From Phallus indusiatus (taxonomy: Eukaryota > Basidiomycota > Agaricomycetes > Phallales > Phallaceae): a stretch of 64,000 bases of DNA. The first letter of the stretch is position 1; the number at the start of each line of letters is the position of its first letter. Under the pieces are notes generated by a model. That model was not told where the DNA came from. It did no database searches and saw only the letters and a list, made by a program, of their open reading frames with translations. This document shows, one piece after another, positions 47,621 to 58,725 of the stretch. The stretch covers positions 1,178,001 through 1,242,000 of the forward strand of contig JAQFWX010000007.1 in the NCBI GenBank assembly GCA_027605045.1, read 5' to 3'. A program made the translations under genes and the position numbers.

Positions 47621-48767
47621 CAAACCATCTTCTTCGATAGATCCGAACATATGCTCTGATACTATGATTAATACCATTTCATCAACAGCGGTCTGCTATC
47701 GTGGTACTCATCATCATCATTTCTGGTGCATATGTTATGTCATGAAGACATCTTCCTCCGCTTTGAATATTTATATTTTCTCCGCTCATTCCTTCATTAA
47801 GATGGGAAATTATCTTCCCTAGATAGCGGCGGTAGCTCAAGTGAGCCACAGCCTTGGCATGAGAGGTCGGTAGTACCCTCAGTATTAATATTATCAGAAA
47901 AGGTTGGGATAATTTATGAACAAAGCAAGATGCTTACTTTTTTTGTCGATAGGCATTCCAGGTTTTTTCTTTCGTTTTCAAAGTTGCGTTATATGAAAAC
48001 AAGTCTGGTTCAAAATTCTGCGTTGCAATATCTCTTGGTGGCTTGGGAATTATCTGTTTCCGATCAGAAGGTGATGTATGTTCCAATTTTTATGGTGAAC
48101 ATGAGAAGTCTGAAATTGCTCCACGTTACGGAAAAAAGTCCATTTAAAATTCTTTGCGCATACACTGATCGGTGAAGCAAGAATTTGTTCGGGAAACTCC
48201 TAGAGAATCTTCTATCAAAAAATGATCATCAGAATGATACGTGCGCCTCAGGAGCGAACAGGAAGGAAGAGGAAGTCAGCGAATGTGTACTCAGAGTGAA
48301 AAATAGAAGGGAAACATATACTGTTATTTTAAGCTAAAAGAAAGTTTTTAATATACATCATTTTAGAGAGTTCCGGGAATACATATGGGATGGTGCTATT
48401 ATGCAATTTAAAGAGAATTGAAAATGTGAAAAATCAAGAAATTTGAATGAAAATGGAATGAAAGGTACAAGAATAATTAAGGGATTGGTAAAAGAATGAC
48501 GGGCCGGTGCATATACCAACCGCTGACAAGCCTGTTTACACGCGCAACATGAAGACCTCATGAAGATCAGAAATAAATGGAGAACCTGAGCTATTTTGGT
48601 GGTTGGCAGATGGGAGCACCTCCTCCGAGTCCGAGTCGCAACTGAGTAATACTGTGTACTGTTCCACGCGAACCCAACCGGTTCCGGAAGTCTTCGAACC
48701 TTTATAATCCGAAGAAATTAGGCAGGCCAATCCCTGCTTAATCTTCAATACAAGAGAAACTCATATC
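47621..48767. other. Intergenic or unassigned
   Basis: An 81-codon plus frame at 47930-48175 and minus frames at 48358-48748 are unrecognised. AT-rich stretches dominate 48290-48520. Confidence 0.35.
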
Positions 48768-49800
48768 ATGTCCCAGCTGCCAGCGCAAATAGTACAAGGC
48801 CTCCAGCTCGGCTACCCACTTTTGTACAGCATTGGTGAGGGATTTTTCGTAGTTTTATGCAGACGACTGACTTTCAAGTATTGTAGTCGCTACCACTACT
48901 CTGGTTGTCTGGGATACGCTCTTGACCTTTGATGAAGAAGTGAGCCTCATTTACTACGCGACATATCATGTACTGAATCTCAAATCAGAGAGTGTTTATA
49001 CTATTGTATGCAATTTTGATTTTGATGTATTTGGCATATGTTGAAGGGGCTCCAGATCTAACGCCGGTGTTTTGGTAAAAGTACTATATTGTATGGCTCG
49101 ATACATTGCTCTTTCACTTTATCTGTACGTTTTCCTGGACCCGTTTCACGATTTTCGATGACTTTCTTTTCATTCTCAGTGTGTCAACGTTTCTTCTCGT
49201 TGGAAACCATGAGCAATTCCGCTTTTGTTCGAGAATCATGTGGTTGGTCTATTTCGCCGGCAGAACTATAATAGCGTGCTCAAATGTATTACTCATACAA
49301 CGAGGTATGCGGTGAGGGCAGAGATAAGGGAAAAACTCTAAAAAAACCAATGGTACTAGTATATGCATTTTGCGGCCGTTCAAAACCGTTACTCTGGTTC
49401 CTCTCTTCCACGTTTTTTTTGATTCAAATTTCGGCGGTGGTTATCCTGGTTGTGAGCATACCGAAATTTCTGGTTGTAGACATACAAGAAAATCTACCTG
49501 CGCCTTTCGGAAACTGCGTTATCGAACAATATTCCAGAATATTATCAATATCTTTGTGAGAAATCTAAAATTAGATGTGATAGAGTAAAAAATACCTGAC
49601 AGCAATTACTCAATAGTTTCCTCGAGTTTGGATTCCATATTATCGCCTTCACTTGCATTACTATACGAGTTGCCACATTACGGTCCACGTCATGGAGAAC
49701 AGGTGTTCGCGTGCCTTCCCTATACATGGAATTTTTGAGGGATGGGATATGGGTATTCGTGTTTCTGTCTAGTAAGCCATTCAAACTTGCTCTCCCGATC
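48768..49800 (+). CDS. DUF6533-like multi-helix membrane protein 2
   Basis: Paralogue of the gene at 43421. The start MSQLPAQIVQGLQLG is followed by VATTTLVVWDTLLTFDEE after one intron. The next parts are a FICTFSWTRFTIFDDF segment, MWLVYFAGRTIIACSNVLL, VYAFCGRSKPLLWFL, FHIIAFTCITIRVATLR and EFLRDGIWVFVFLS. The exon order and spacing match the first copy, including a GTTATCGAACAATAT-like stretch before the fifth helix. Compared with copy 1 the RDGTWAFF motif is RDGIWVFV. A possible further exon with one helix lies at 49820-49890. Function unknown. Junctions near 48980-49080 are uncertain. Confidence 0.6.
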
Positions 49801-50904
49801 CGGTAATTGAAAAGGCTTAATTAGTGATTTTCTTGCTCTCTGGGGTTTATTTACACACTGAGCGTCCTGAAGGCTTGTCCTTTGCCGCGTGAGTTTAAAT
49901 CAAAAACCTTTGGGTACGTCATTTTTTGACCAAATAAATGAAGATGGTCATATGTCGCATTCAGTATCTCTGTGAGTGTTAAAATGGAATTTACAAATAT
50001 CGTTCTTCACCAACCGCTGACGTTATTCCAGTGCACGCGATTGATATTGAATCTTAACTATTCGGTTAATAGGAGCCGTAATTTTAGCATATCTGACTCG
50101 TCAAACAGTTATTGATCAAGTGCGGACTTCTCTCAAATTTTGCCTGTATAAAACTGTATAAAATAACTTTATAAACAGAGAAGTTCCAAAAACCGTTTGA
50201 ACACTGAATTATAATGAAACCCCCTAATGGCAAATGCAAAATAAGACGGCGCAGCTTGCACCGCGTAAGCATGCCGTTTCGCGTTGATCGTTTCTTGAAA
50301 GTGGCGACATGGGATCCTAAATATTAAATGTTTTAAAACCTTGTCTCCTCTATTTGCATCTTTTTTTCCGTAGTTCTGAATTCTTGAAATAAGCAAACTG
50401 TGACATGACATTCCGCAAGCGAACTTTATGTAACAAAGTCCGACAACTGCCAGCTAAACTCCAAAAAGTTAGTCCAACCCTGTCCAACCCTATGATTTAT
50501 CCTCCACATTCCGGGCAGTACGTGCGCATCTACCGGCGCTGCCACCGGTCTTCCCTGACCGTCATCGTATTCCAGCAGATTGGCCAGTGGAAAACGCCGT
50601 CGTCCAATGAGAAAGCCACGGTCATATTTGACCACAGAATTTATTTTTGAAGTTCGTAGTTTATTATTGAAATGTAGTGTATGTCGTCGCTCCTCGGTAA
50701 TGTCCGTTAGTATACATCGAATATATCCGCAATTAACAATGACAACGTCAACGAAAGCCAATGAATTGTATTGTTACCAAAACCAAATGTTTCAATATCC
50801 CACACCCAACCCATCAGAGTACGCCGTCATTACTCAGCGAAACCCATTATCACCCCATGAGAGAAATGATAATGTACTCAATGTAGAACAATGTAGAGCA
50901 CGCT
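49801..50904. other. Unassigned AT-rich region
   Basis: Mostly without signal. A minus-strand frame at 50426-50761 contains GRRRFPLANLLEYDDGQGRP, with GC content above its surroundings. It looks like a coding exon remnant, but I do not recognise the family. Confidence 0.35.
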
Positions 50905-51165
50905 CATTCATCAGCTCGTTCATCAGTGTGCATTGATATTGTCAGAAGTCCTCATAAGTGTTTATAGTTTTACACGCTAAATATCAAAGGTTCCCAGTGA
51001 ACGGGAAACTATCACACAATGCGAAACATAGGTGTTCATCAGTCTGCACGCTTATATGCACAGTAAACATCATTGCCTCGTTCATTAGTTGCCAGAAGTA
51101 CTCATAAGTGTCTACTGAAGAACGCTGAACATCAAAAATATCCAGTAAAGATGAAACTACGCCAC
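50905..51165. repeat. Degenerate direct repeat, two units
   Basis: Unit 1 (about 50905-51010) and unit 2 (about 51070-51165) share the order GCTCGTTCATCAGT / CCTCGTTCATTAGT, CAGAAGT.CTCATAAGTGT, and a CGCT(A/G)AA.ATCAAA block followed by a CCCAGT/CCAGTA element. A further tail of short units built on ACGCTGAA / GTTCAAATAAACATGCTG follows at 51255-51345. Confidence 0.55.
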
Positions 51166-51351
51166 AATGATATACAAGGTTTTGCCATGTTGTCCTCAAC
51201 AAGAGATGCTAAACAAATCAACGTAAACTAGTATTACTCATTGAGGGGCACGCGGAAACCTGCTAAATTGTTCAAATAAACATGCTGGAACACACTGATT
51301 TACGCGGAATTGTTTAAAAAAACACGCTGAATTACGCTGAAATGTTATAGA

Positions 51352-51442
51352 AAAAAAGTATAAACGGGAATCGAACCCAAGAACGATGGAGATAACACAC
51401 AGCACAACTCGTAGCAGATAACCGTTGATCCACCACACACAC
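51352..51442 (-). ncRNA. tRNA-like Pol III unit (tRNA-derived SINE head or decayed tRNA)
   Basis: On the minus strand a perfect B box GGTTCGATTCC (51367-51377) lies about 45 bases downstream of an A-box-like TGGTGGATCAACGG (51422-51435), and a run of seven T (51351-51357) follows as a Pol III terminator. The T loop closes with a short GGG/CCC stem, and a weak GU-rich acceptor pairing and D arm can be drawn. The anticodon arm is not convincing, so an active tRNA is unlikely. Confidence 0.42.
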
Positions 51443-51879
51443 ACTGTAGCGTCCATATTTAAGTAAGTATATACATAAAGTACCAAGTAAACTATTAAAA
51501 AAAAAAATTCATCCAGGAGGGCCGGCTCTCATAAATTACCCTAATAAGTCACATTAAAGTACGTTATTTAACAGGTAAATATGGGAAAATATGGGAAAAT
51601 ATGATTCAATACCTTGAAAAATGACGCGAAAAAAGAGAGAGACCGGAGGGGGAGGGTTTAGGGTATTTGAAAGAGGAGGGGGGGCTGTTTGTTGATTGAA
51701 ACAATCTTTGCGCAATACCTAAGGGGTATATGTAAATTATGAACGTTAATATATACATCTTAACTCACAAAAAACGCGAGAAAAAACGCGCTGAGTCCCT
51801 AAAGTCCCGGTGTGGTGGGTGGTGCTGTTGCATGGCCCTCATAGATGGGGTTGGCAACACGAATGGGGCTCCAAATCGT

Positions 51880-52370
51880 GCGCGGACGGACCAAAACACT
51901 GTTGTTCCAGTCCATGTGAGTCCTACACTTACCAGTAACAACCCTAATTCACTTACCAGAGTCATGCGCCGCATGGTACACCCTGTACACACTGCTGCCA
52001 CCACGGATGGGCCACACAAGCGCAGCGAGAAACCGGGAAAATCCTGCGCGGACGAAGTAAAACACTATTATACCGGTCAGTGTGCACCCCGTACTTGATA
52101 TTAGAAGTGAAAAAATACTTACCTGAGCAATGCGCCTCATGCAATGGCCTGCACAAGCTGGCGGCATATGAACATCATGGATGGGGCACCAATGTTGCCC
52201 AAACACGAAAAAATCGAGCGCGGACGGATGAGAATACTATTCTGCCATTCAACGTTAGTCGTATACACTCGATTGACATTAAAAAATCACTTACCGGCAC
52301 AGCAGGCGACGCGGTATAGCCTGTACAGGCTGGCAGTATCATGTCACGGCATGATACTTCCAGAAACCAC
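51880..52370. repeat. Tandem repeat, about 170-base units
   Basis: Three degenerate units start at GCGCGGACG (51880, 52046, 52218; spacing 166 and 172). Each then has an AC(A/T)(A/C)T...TTCCAGT/ATACCGGT/CTGCCATT block, an ACTTACC (donor-like on the minus strand), and an ATGCGCC..CATGGTACACCCTGTACA-like segment (51972, 52138, 52311). A partial earlier unit is at about 51800-51880. Both strands keep frames of 60-120 codons across units, but with no recognised protein. Confidence 0.7.
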
Positions 52371-52748
52371 CATAAATTGGGTGCGGAGGAACATGAGGAG
52401 CTTTGAGCAAGGTAAGGAAGACCTAATAGAAGAAGATAAAGCAATTGCTGCACCTTTAAATGCAAGGGAACGAATAGGAGACAGGGGACGGGTGAGACCT
52501 TGGTAGAAGCGAGGTTGGGTCTTGTATACATGAACTGTGAGTGTATCTAATCAGTTTATTAGCGATGAGAACATTCAAAAGACATACCTTTAATCAGCGT
52601 CTCGTTTGGGTGAACGCTGTGGTGAGAGAGGGTGAGAGTGATGGTGGTTTGAGAGAAAGGAACGACGCGACGCGTTATTGCGCCGCGTTAATTTTAGATG
52701 AATCCAAACATGTCGCGTATACTTAAAACGATGGCGTAAATACAACAT
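52371..52748. other. Spacer before the CxC5/CxC6 gene
   Basis: No supported gene. It forms the 3' flank of the CxC5/CxC6 gene and may contain the border of a mobile element, but no terminal repeat was found by eye. Confidence 0.35.
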
Positions 52749-54962
52749 TTAACTATCAGTATCTAAAGGAGCATTCTTTGACTCCTTTTCTTCTTTGTAT
52801 AAAAGCATAGCTGAATGAATAAAAAAGTCAAAATTAAAATTTGACATTGCACGAAGCTGAGATTCGAAACCATCCATCCATGAGTTGAACTGTTCAGCCG
52901 TTTCCGTATTAAATGCACTTTTGGAGACTATTCTACCTCTTTCATCCCGTTGAAGAACCATTAAATCTGGTTGGGAACCATCGTGAGGTTGGGGATTACA
53001 ACGTTCGCGGCAAAGACGGTCGGTTGAGCTATGACTTCTGTAGTGGAACCCGTCGACAATAAATCGTGTCGTTTGAAACCAATCGCTGTTCGGATTTTGA
53101 GTCACTAAATGGGATAATAACTTGCAAGCCTTGTCGTATACTAGAAATTGAGGACGGGGTGAGCCAGAAGGGAACCAAGTATTGCAGAGTTGCAAAACTT
53201 GAGACTCCCCCTCGCCATCATAGCATTTCCCCCATGCAATGGGGAATCCACAAGCCCACTGAATTGTTTCGATACAATATATGCGCCTTGCTCTGAATCT
53301 ATGGTTATTACCGGTATTATTTTCACCGTCGGCGCTTTCAGAATATATGATTCTCGGTGTTTCATTCTTTGAGACATTCCGGCGAACATTGAGGAATGAA
53401 GAGGAGCCAAACCTAAGTATCCATGCAATAATCAATTTGGAGATATTCTCTCAACGAAATAGGTTCTAACCTGTTCGAATATTGATGGTAAATATGCACA
53501 TGCTCCATTAAATCACATGTATATTTATTTTCCTCTCCAACAGGAGCGTTGCACTCATTGATGGCACAACGCTCGATGTATTCCCTGTGGGTTGAACAGA
53601 AGCGACCTTTTTGGTAATCTTCCAGCGGATTACGACATCGCGCAATACCACATATCTAAAAAAATGTCAACAAGAAAACTGCAAATATATAAACAACTCA
53701 CCTTATGGGATAGGGTCTTTCCATCCATGACAGCCATGCGTACCATGAGCTGTGGACCATTTTCCGTTTGCACACTCAGTGCGGCAACATTCTCAGTATT
53801 AACCTTTAAAAATGATGTGTTAGCAATACAGCAATGGTATGTGTGGTCACTCACCATATTAAGTTCAAAACCCAAAGCACGCTGGCGCTCTCTAACCAAC
53901 GTGAGATATTCTGGTGTTGCGTGTCGTTTTTCATGTGTGCAAAGCTCGCATGTATGGTTCCAGGCCCCGGGCAAAACTCCACCATTCAACCCAATAAAAT
54001 TCAGCACAAATTGCACCATTTCATCACTGCCGGCATTTGCTGAGCAGACAAAAGCCGCAGAATGACCATGGGCAATGATCAAGCGTCTGGTGAAATTTTC
54101 AACAAACAATCTCTTGACCTGTTTGGCGTCAAGTGTAAGGCAGTCCAATAACAAAGACCGATTCAAAAAATCGGCTACACCGCTCCAGGATGCTTTAAAC
54201 CGGAAAATTGCAGCTTCTTGAAGTTTTGCAACCTAACATAAATATAAATAAATAAATCAATAAATATTTCCGAAGCCACAATACCTTTATATGAACAAAT
54301 AACATCTCTTTCTGAGATACACAGAGGTACTGTGTATTGTACTCCAAACGTTGCAGTCGTTTGTCGCGATCTCTGGGATCCCGGTATGTATAATGGTCTA
54401 CATAGTATCGGGCACTGCATTTACGACACTGAGCCGTGACATAAATTCCTTTTGTCCATCGCAAGTCTGACCCAAGAACGGAAACAACAGCTAAGTCTTG
54501 GTCTCTTGATAAAGCTTTCTTGTTGCAAGTTGAAGAAACACAATCTAAATGTGGAGTATGCAGCATCACTGGTAGGGAAGTAGACAGGCGGGAAATAATT
54601 TCGGAAGGCGGCCATGCGAAATTTTCGACGAAATTTGTGATTCCATGCTTGAGTCGTTTGATAAATTCCTCATCATCTGGTTTTTCTCCATCCCAAGCAT
54701 TTTCTTCATCTAAATCTTCACCATTTATACGAGGAAGTGGTTCGTTGGGAGGTTCAAAAGCAATGTCGACCAACGTATGAATTGCCCGGTCCCAGCCTGT
54801 TTCTCTGTGTTGATACGGCTGGGATAATTGATTTTGTTTGAATCGCAGTAAAACCTGCGCCATCAATATTGTTCCAAGTGCATACAGCACACGTTGAATT
54901 GATAGATCAAGCGGCATATAAGCACTCACAACCCAACAGAAGTCATTGAGTGTCGGATACAT
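52749..54962 (-). CDS. CxC5/CxC6 cysteine-cluster protein (KDZ-transposase-associated)
   Basis: The start at 54962 (MYPTLNDFCWVVSAYMPLDL) opens a 226-codon first exon holding a zinc-type cluster, LDCVSSTCNK then ITAQCRKCSARYYVDHY-like residues (54390-54560), the CxC5 region. Exon 2 (from about 54235) has VADFLNRSLLLDCLTLDAKQVKRLF. After introns at about 53855 and 53660 comes ICGIARCRNPL....GRFCSTH....CAINECNAPV (53545-53655), the CxC6 cluster. The C-terminal exon has FIVDGFHYRSHSSTDRLCRERCNP and AFNTETAEQFNSWMDGFESQL, conserved in this family. About 650 residues, with no internal lesion seen. Such proteins were described next to KDZ transposons in basidiomycetes and may bind DNA or assist transposition. 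No transposase lies in the window. Confidence 0.82.
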
Positions 54963-55113
54963 GAGAAAGATGGAACACTGATCGATTTCTTATCGCAAAT
55001 CAGCCGTATTCAATAAATCTAAAAATAGGTGTATGACAAGAAAATTGGCATAATTCAAGTTGTGAATAAATTGGGCATACAAATTGCCAAAACGTCTAAT
55101 AAAAATCAACTAT

Positions 55114-56781
55114 TCAATCATCTAATCCATCAGAAGTTAATTCAGGTTCGGGTTCCTTCCTTTTCCTACTATGCTCTCTCTCTTTTCCTTTCCCTTTTTC
55201 CTTTCCTTTCTCGCCGGACTTGTGTTTTACATGACTCAAATTCATCACCGGAATAGCATCACCACCACTTTTCACCACCCTAATCTTCTGACTAACCTCT
55301 TTAGAAAAAGAACCAACCAGCATATTACCATACTTTGGTATAAGGTTTCCGGCAATATGTCCATTTTCCCATATCCCGGGAATTTGTTGTGCATTGGTCC
55401 ATAGAGTCTGGTGTATACTGAACGTTGTACTACTAATTCCAATCAGCGCCCCCAAATGTTTTGGGCCGAGTATACTGCCGGGCCATGGAGTGTCTAAACA
55501 ATTAATACTTTAAAAAATTAATAAATAAATAATATACTCACCACGCCCCATAACATATAAATTTTTGGTGGCTGGTTTCAGCCACCCTAATTTCTCCATC
55601 TGACGCCTTGCATGGTTGAGTATTTTCCAGCGGTCCCATGCATATTTGGCAATAACATCTCGCGCCGGAAGTGTTTGAACAGCCGGTATCTCGAAACGAT
55701 CAGCAATATACTGAAGAACATCTTCATTAATAATTTCCGACGTTTGTCCAGCAGATGAACCGGGATTCGTGATTACAACACCAGGATCAGATGTGTCGTC
55801 GTCCGAGATAGTGATTGACACTACTTCCTTGGGAGGTAAACATTCCTTGTTCATTAAATCATAATCAACCAGTTAGCATCTACGCATTTTTGAAATAAAA
55901 TTAATACCTGTCTTTCCTCAATTTCCCATTCCAAATGAATCCAGAGCCTATTATCGTTTGCAATTTGAAGAGTCAACCATGCAGTTGCTGGTATATCCAA
56001 TGGCTTATAGTATTCGTCACCAATAATTTTCTGGCCAATACCAAGCCGGAAGCGATTGCCATTTTCAATCAAATAGATCACGCCCTTCCGTTCTAATACA
56101 AGTTAGAAATTAAAGAACTTAAAAAGTAGAGACATTCTGAACCTTTCAGTCTTTCGTGCACCTCAACCAATAGCTTGAGAGCTTCACGAGTGCCAATTTC
56201 ATGTGTTTGCGTAATTGCTTTAAAATAAGTTGGCACGCGCACTAAAACAACTTCAGAATTATCGGAAGATCCGGACGTGATTTTGAAATGAACTAAAGAA
56301 GTTCATAGAAGCATTAGAATGTGTTTAAGTACAAATCGGGTACTTACCGGTCCTCTCAGCTCCGGGAATCCTGTTCACAACAGGAGTTTCAGCCAGTGGC
56401 ACAAGAGGTCCCCGGGAAGGTGTTTGAGGCAGAGTGGCTGTGTCCGGGTTGGCTGCGTTGAGGACAGGAGGCTCGACACTGATTTGAGCCGATAAGGCGA
56501 ATCCAGGAGGTGCCGGGGGAATACCTTGTTCTATAATGGTCTTCAAGGCTCTAAATTAGATGTAGGAATAAAAAGATTAAGTGTGGATAGTAAATATATG
56601 CAGTTTCTTTGGCTACTTTCTGTACTCACCCAGTTGGTTCTTGACCGGTAGCAATAATTGCTTGCTCCAGGTCCTGAACTGCCTTTTCCCGAGTACTTCT
56701 CTTCTTCTTAGAAGTGGCGGAAGGCTGGTCACTTGCTCCTTTTCGAGAAGAGCGAGTTTCGCGGGGTGTTCCACGGTGCAT
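55114..56781 (-). CDS. Unknown conserved partner gene next to the CxC5/CxC6 gene
   Basis: A coherent five- to six-exon model of about 400 residues. It starts at 56781 (MHRGTPRETRSSRKGAS, basic; then KKKRSTREKAVQDLEQAI, helical). A Pro-rich exon follows (PPAPPGFALS, TPSRGPLVPLAETPVVNRIPG), then an ordered domain: YFKAITQTHEIGTREALKLL, GVIYLIENGNRFRLGIGQKI and DIPATAWLTLQIANDNRLWIH. After an acidic Ser linker come YIADRFEIPAVQTLPARDVI and WDRWKILNHARRQMEKLGWL, and the tail carries a Lys/Glu/Gly run like a nuclear signal. Donors and acceptors are canonical and phases agree. It is on the same strand as the CxC5/CxC6 gene, whose start lies about 150 bases beyond this gene's stop. No family of known function was recognised. 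Confidence 0.7.
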
Positions 56782-57060
56782 GGTTCTTAGAGTTCAGCGG
56801 GGTAACTGGGAAAGCCGTTTCAACGAGTTCCCACAGCGTGTCTCAGTTTTCTTGGGTATATTTCAATGTACTTCAATGAAGTTCACTGTGTCTCACTGAA
56901 CTTCACGATGTTTCTTACAAATGCCGGACGGCCCGCGGAGGTGAGCTAAATTTACTCTGTATTAATTATTAATTTTCATTGAAAAACATTATTTTCCGGT
57001 GATTTCCAAAAAAGGCCATCACTGAACATCACTGAACACCGGGTGCGACAGTAGATTTCA
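56782..57060. other. Divergent region with CACTGAAC motifs
   Basis: Short repeats of the type CACTGAAC(A/T)TCAC occur at 56880-56910 and 57015-57040, with TTCAATG(T/A)A in between. They might be regulatory or sub-terminal repeats of a mobile element. Confidence 0.35.
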
Positions 57061-57119
57061 ACGTACTCATTCCGGGCGTCGCTCCCGTGAATGCATCTCC
57101 GATGACAGATCACGCTCCC

Positions 57120-58317
57120 ATTCCATCGAAAGGCCCCTTTCCATAACGTGGAATTCTAATGATCTAGAATTACTGCTTGTTGATCCAATCGAACTGACCA
57201 TTGAAGAATTCTTTGGATGTCATCCCCAGGATCTTCCGGAGCCCCAATTCGTTGATCCGAGCTTAAAGGAAGTTTTGGAAGCAAGACGCGGACTTTTCAA
57301 AGATGGGCCTCCTGCAGTGAACTGGGCTGTCAAAGAATACATCAAAAAGATCGATTCGGTCGATTTGGTAGGGCAGGGATCCCCCAAGGCCGCCAATATA
57401 ACTCACCTTGCTTTGCTTACCATGACGCTTCTGGGTTACCCAGAGATCTCTCCAGTCACCGAAGTTAACCTTGAACTAAAGCACCCGCTGCACTTCGAAA
57501 TGAATGGCGTTGAAAGAAAAACTCATGCCGATATTGCTATGATAAACAGGCTTGCAGCCATGCTCTGCCTTTATATTGAAAATGAAGGGACTTCCAAAAC
57601 ATGCGAAGCTGCTGAATTGCTCCATGCGAAGGTTATGGCTCAGGCACTGGGGGCGTACAATGCCAACAGAAATGGCGGTTGTACGATGGCTAAAAAGGAA
57701 GCCAGACTTAGTGGCAATAATATTATTTATAATGTTTTGAAAAATGGTCACTTTGATATGGTGCATTATATCATTATACATATCTAGCTCCTGACTAAAA
57801 CTAATCTTGCGCTTAGGTCATACCCGCCTTCACACTGGTTGGCTCGCTTCCTTGTTTTTATATCATCCCGATCACAGCTGCATTTGCATCTGCTGTCGCT
57901 CGTGGAGTGTATCCCCCTCACACCACCAGCATTTTCTATTGCGTGGCCCCCTTTGACCATCCCTTTGACCACCCCTTAGTTGGGATGGCAGAGAAAAATC
58001 AGCTTCACATTATTCTGAAAATGTTTGAAGCTTTCAAACGTTTCATTCCCACTAGTTTTGCGGAACTCTGTCGCTTTGAACCCCAATTTGGCAACATTAT
58101 TCCGAAACCCTTCGATTCCACGTTCACCACGAATGTATGGGACTCTGTAAGAGAGTCTCTTTTGGAAAGTGAACAATGCGGAGAGGAAAGAGTTGACAAA
58201 TCTGACGATGTTTCTCCTAACAATTATTTTGTTGGTTCTAGCGTGTCTGTCGCCGATTTCTCTTCTCCGCAACCTCACATACCCCTTGCGGGCTATCCTT
58301 CAACCTTAACTAGTTAA
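57120..58317 (+). CDS. Uncharacterised Agaricomycete family protein (possibly nuclease-fold)
   Basis: Two exons split by an intron ending at TTAG (57816). Seen in order: TIEEFFGCHPQDLPEPQF, VLEARRGLFKDGPPAVNWAV, KAANITHLALLTM, PLHFEMNGVERKTHADIAMI, a short block around LCLYIENEG, HAKVMAQALGAYNANRNG. In exon 2: VIPAFTLVGSLPCFYIIPIT, AVARGVYPPHTTSIFYCV and ILKMFEAFKRFI. These match, from memory, a multi-copy mushroom family with a core usually read as VQEDKR followed by helices and (T)xPGITMxGTxPxFYKI. Here the expected Glu-Asp-Lys stretch is altered. No in-frame start was found near 57.1 kb, so the 5' end is missing, spliced from upstream, or decayed. Function unknown. Confidence 0.5.
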
Positions 58318-58725
58318 TAGTGAAGCTGACCTTGTGGAACAAGAAATAAATAAAAATAAAATTAGGAATAAAATTTCCGTCCTCGTGAAGTGCATTTAGA
58401 TTCGGGCCAGTCCCTACTTCCCACGGTGTAATTGTAACTGGGTTCAAGACTATCCAAAACCGCTTCATCTTCATCTACAATAACGGCTCAAGCCCTCAAG
58501 CTTTCTAGGCAGCTTCACCTGTAAAGGAAACGTTGAATCCTAGGTCGGATATCTCTCTCAGTCACGTGTACCGCTGCAAAGCTTTTTACCCAAGCTGCCA
58601 GTGTTGGCGGTTATCTCTGGCCTATTGAAATGGAATTGCTCTGTATTCTCCGATAAAGCCACATCACAATGCTATTTAACGGCAAATGTCTCTATCATTG
58701 CCATTCCTTTCTTTAGGCGACCAAG
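58318..58725. promoter_or_regulatory. Upstream region of the NCS1 permease
   Basis: No gene. The promoter side of the permease gene, with no defined element identified. Confidence 0.4.

Noticed and set aside
49801..58317. A complete KDZ transposon or a TET/JBP dioxygenase in this region
   Set aside because: No RNase-H-type transposase motifs, no HxD...H dioxygenase motif and no clear terminal inverted repeats were found by eye; only the associated CxC5/CxC6 gene is present.
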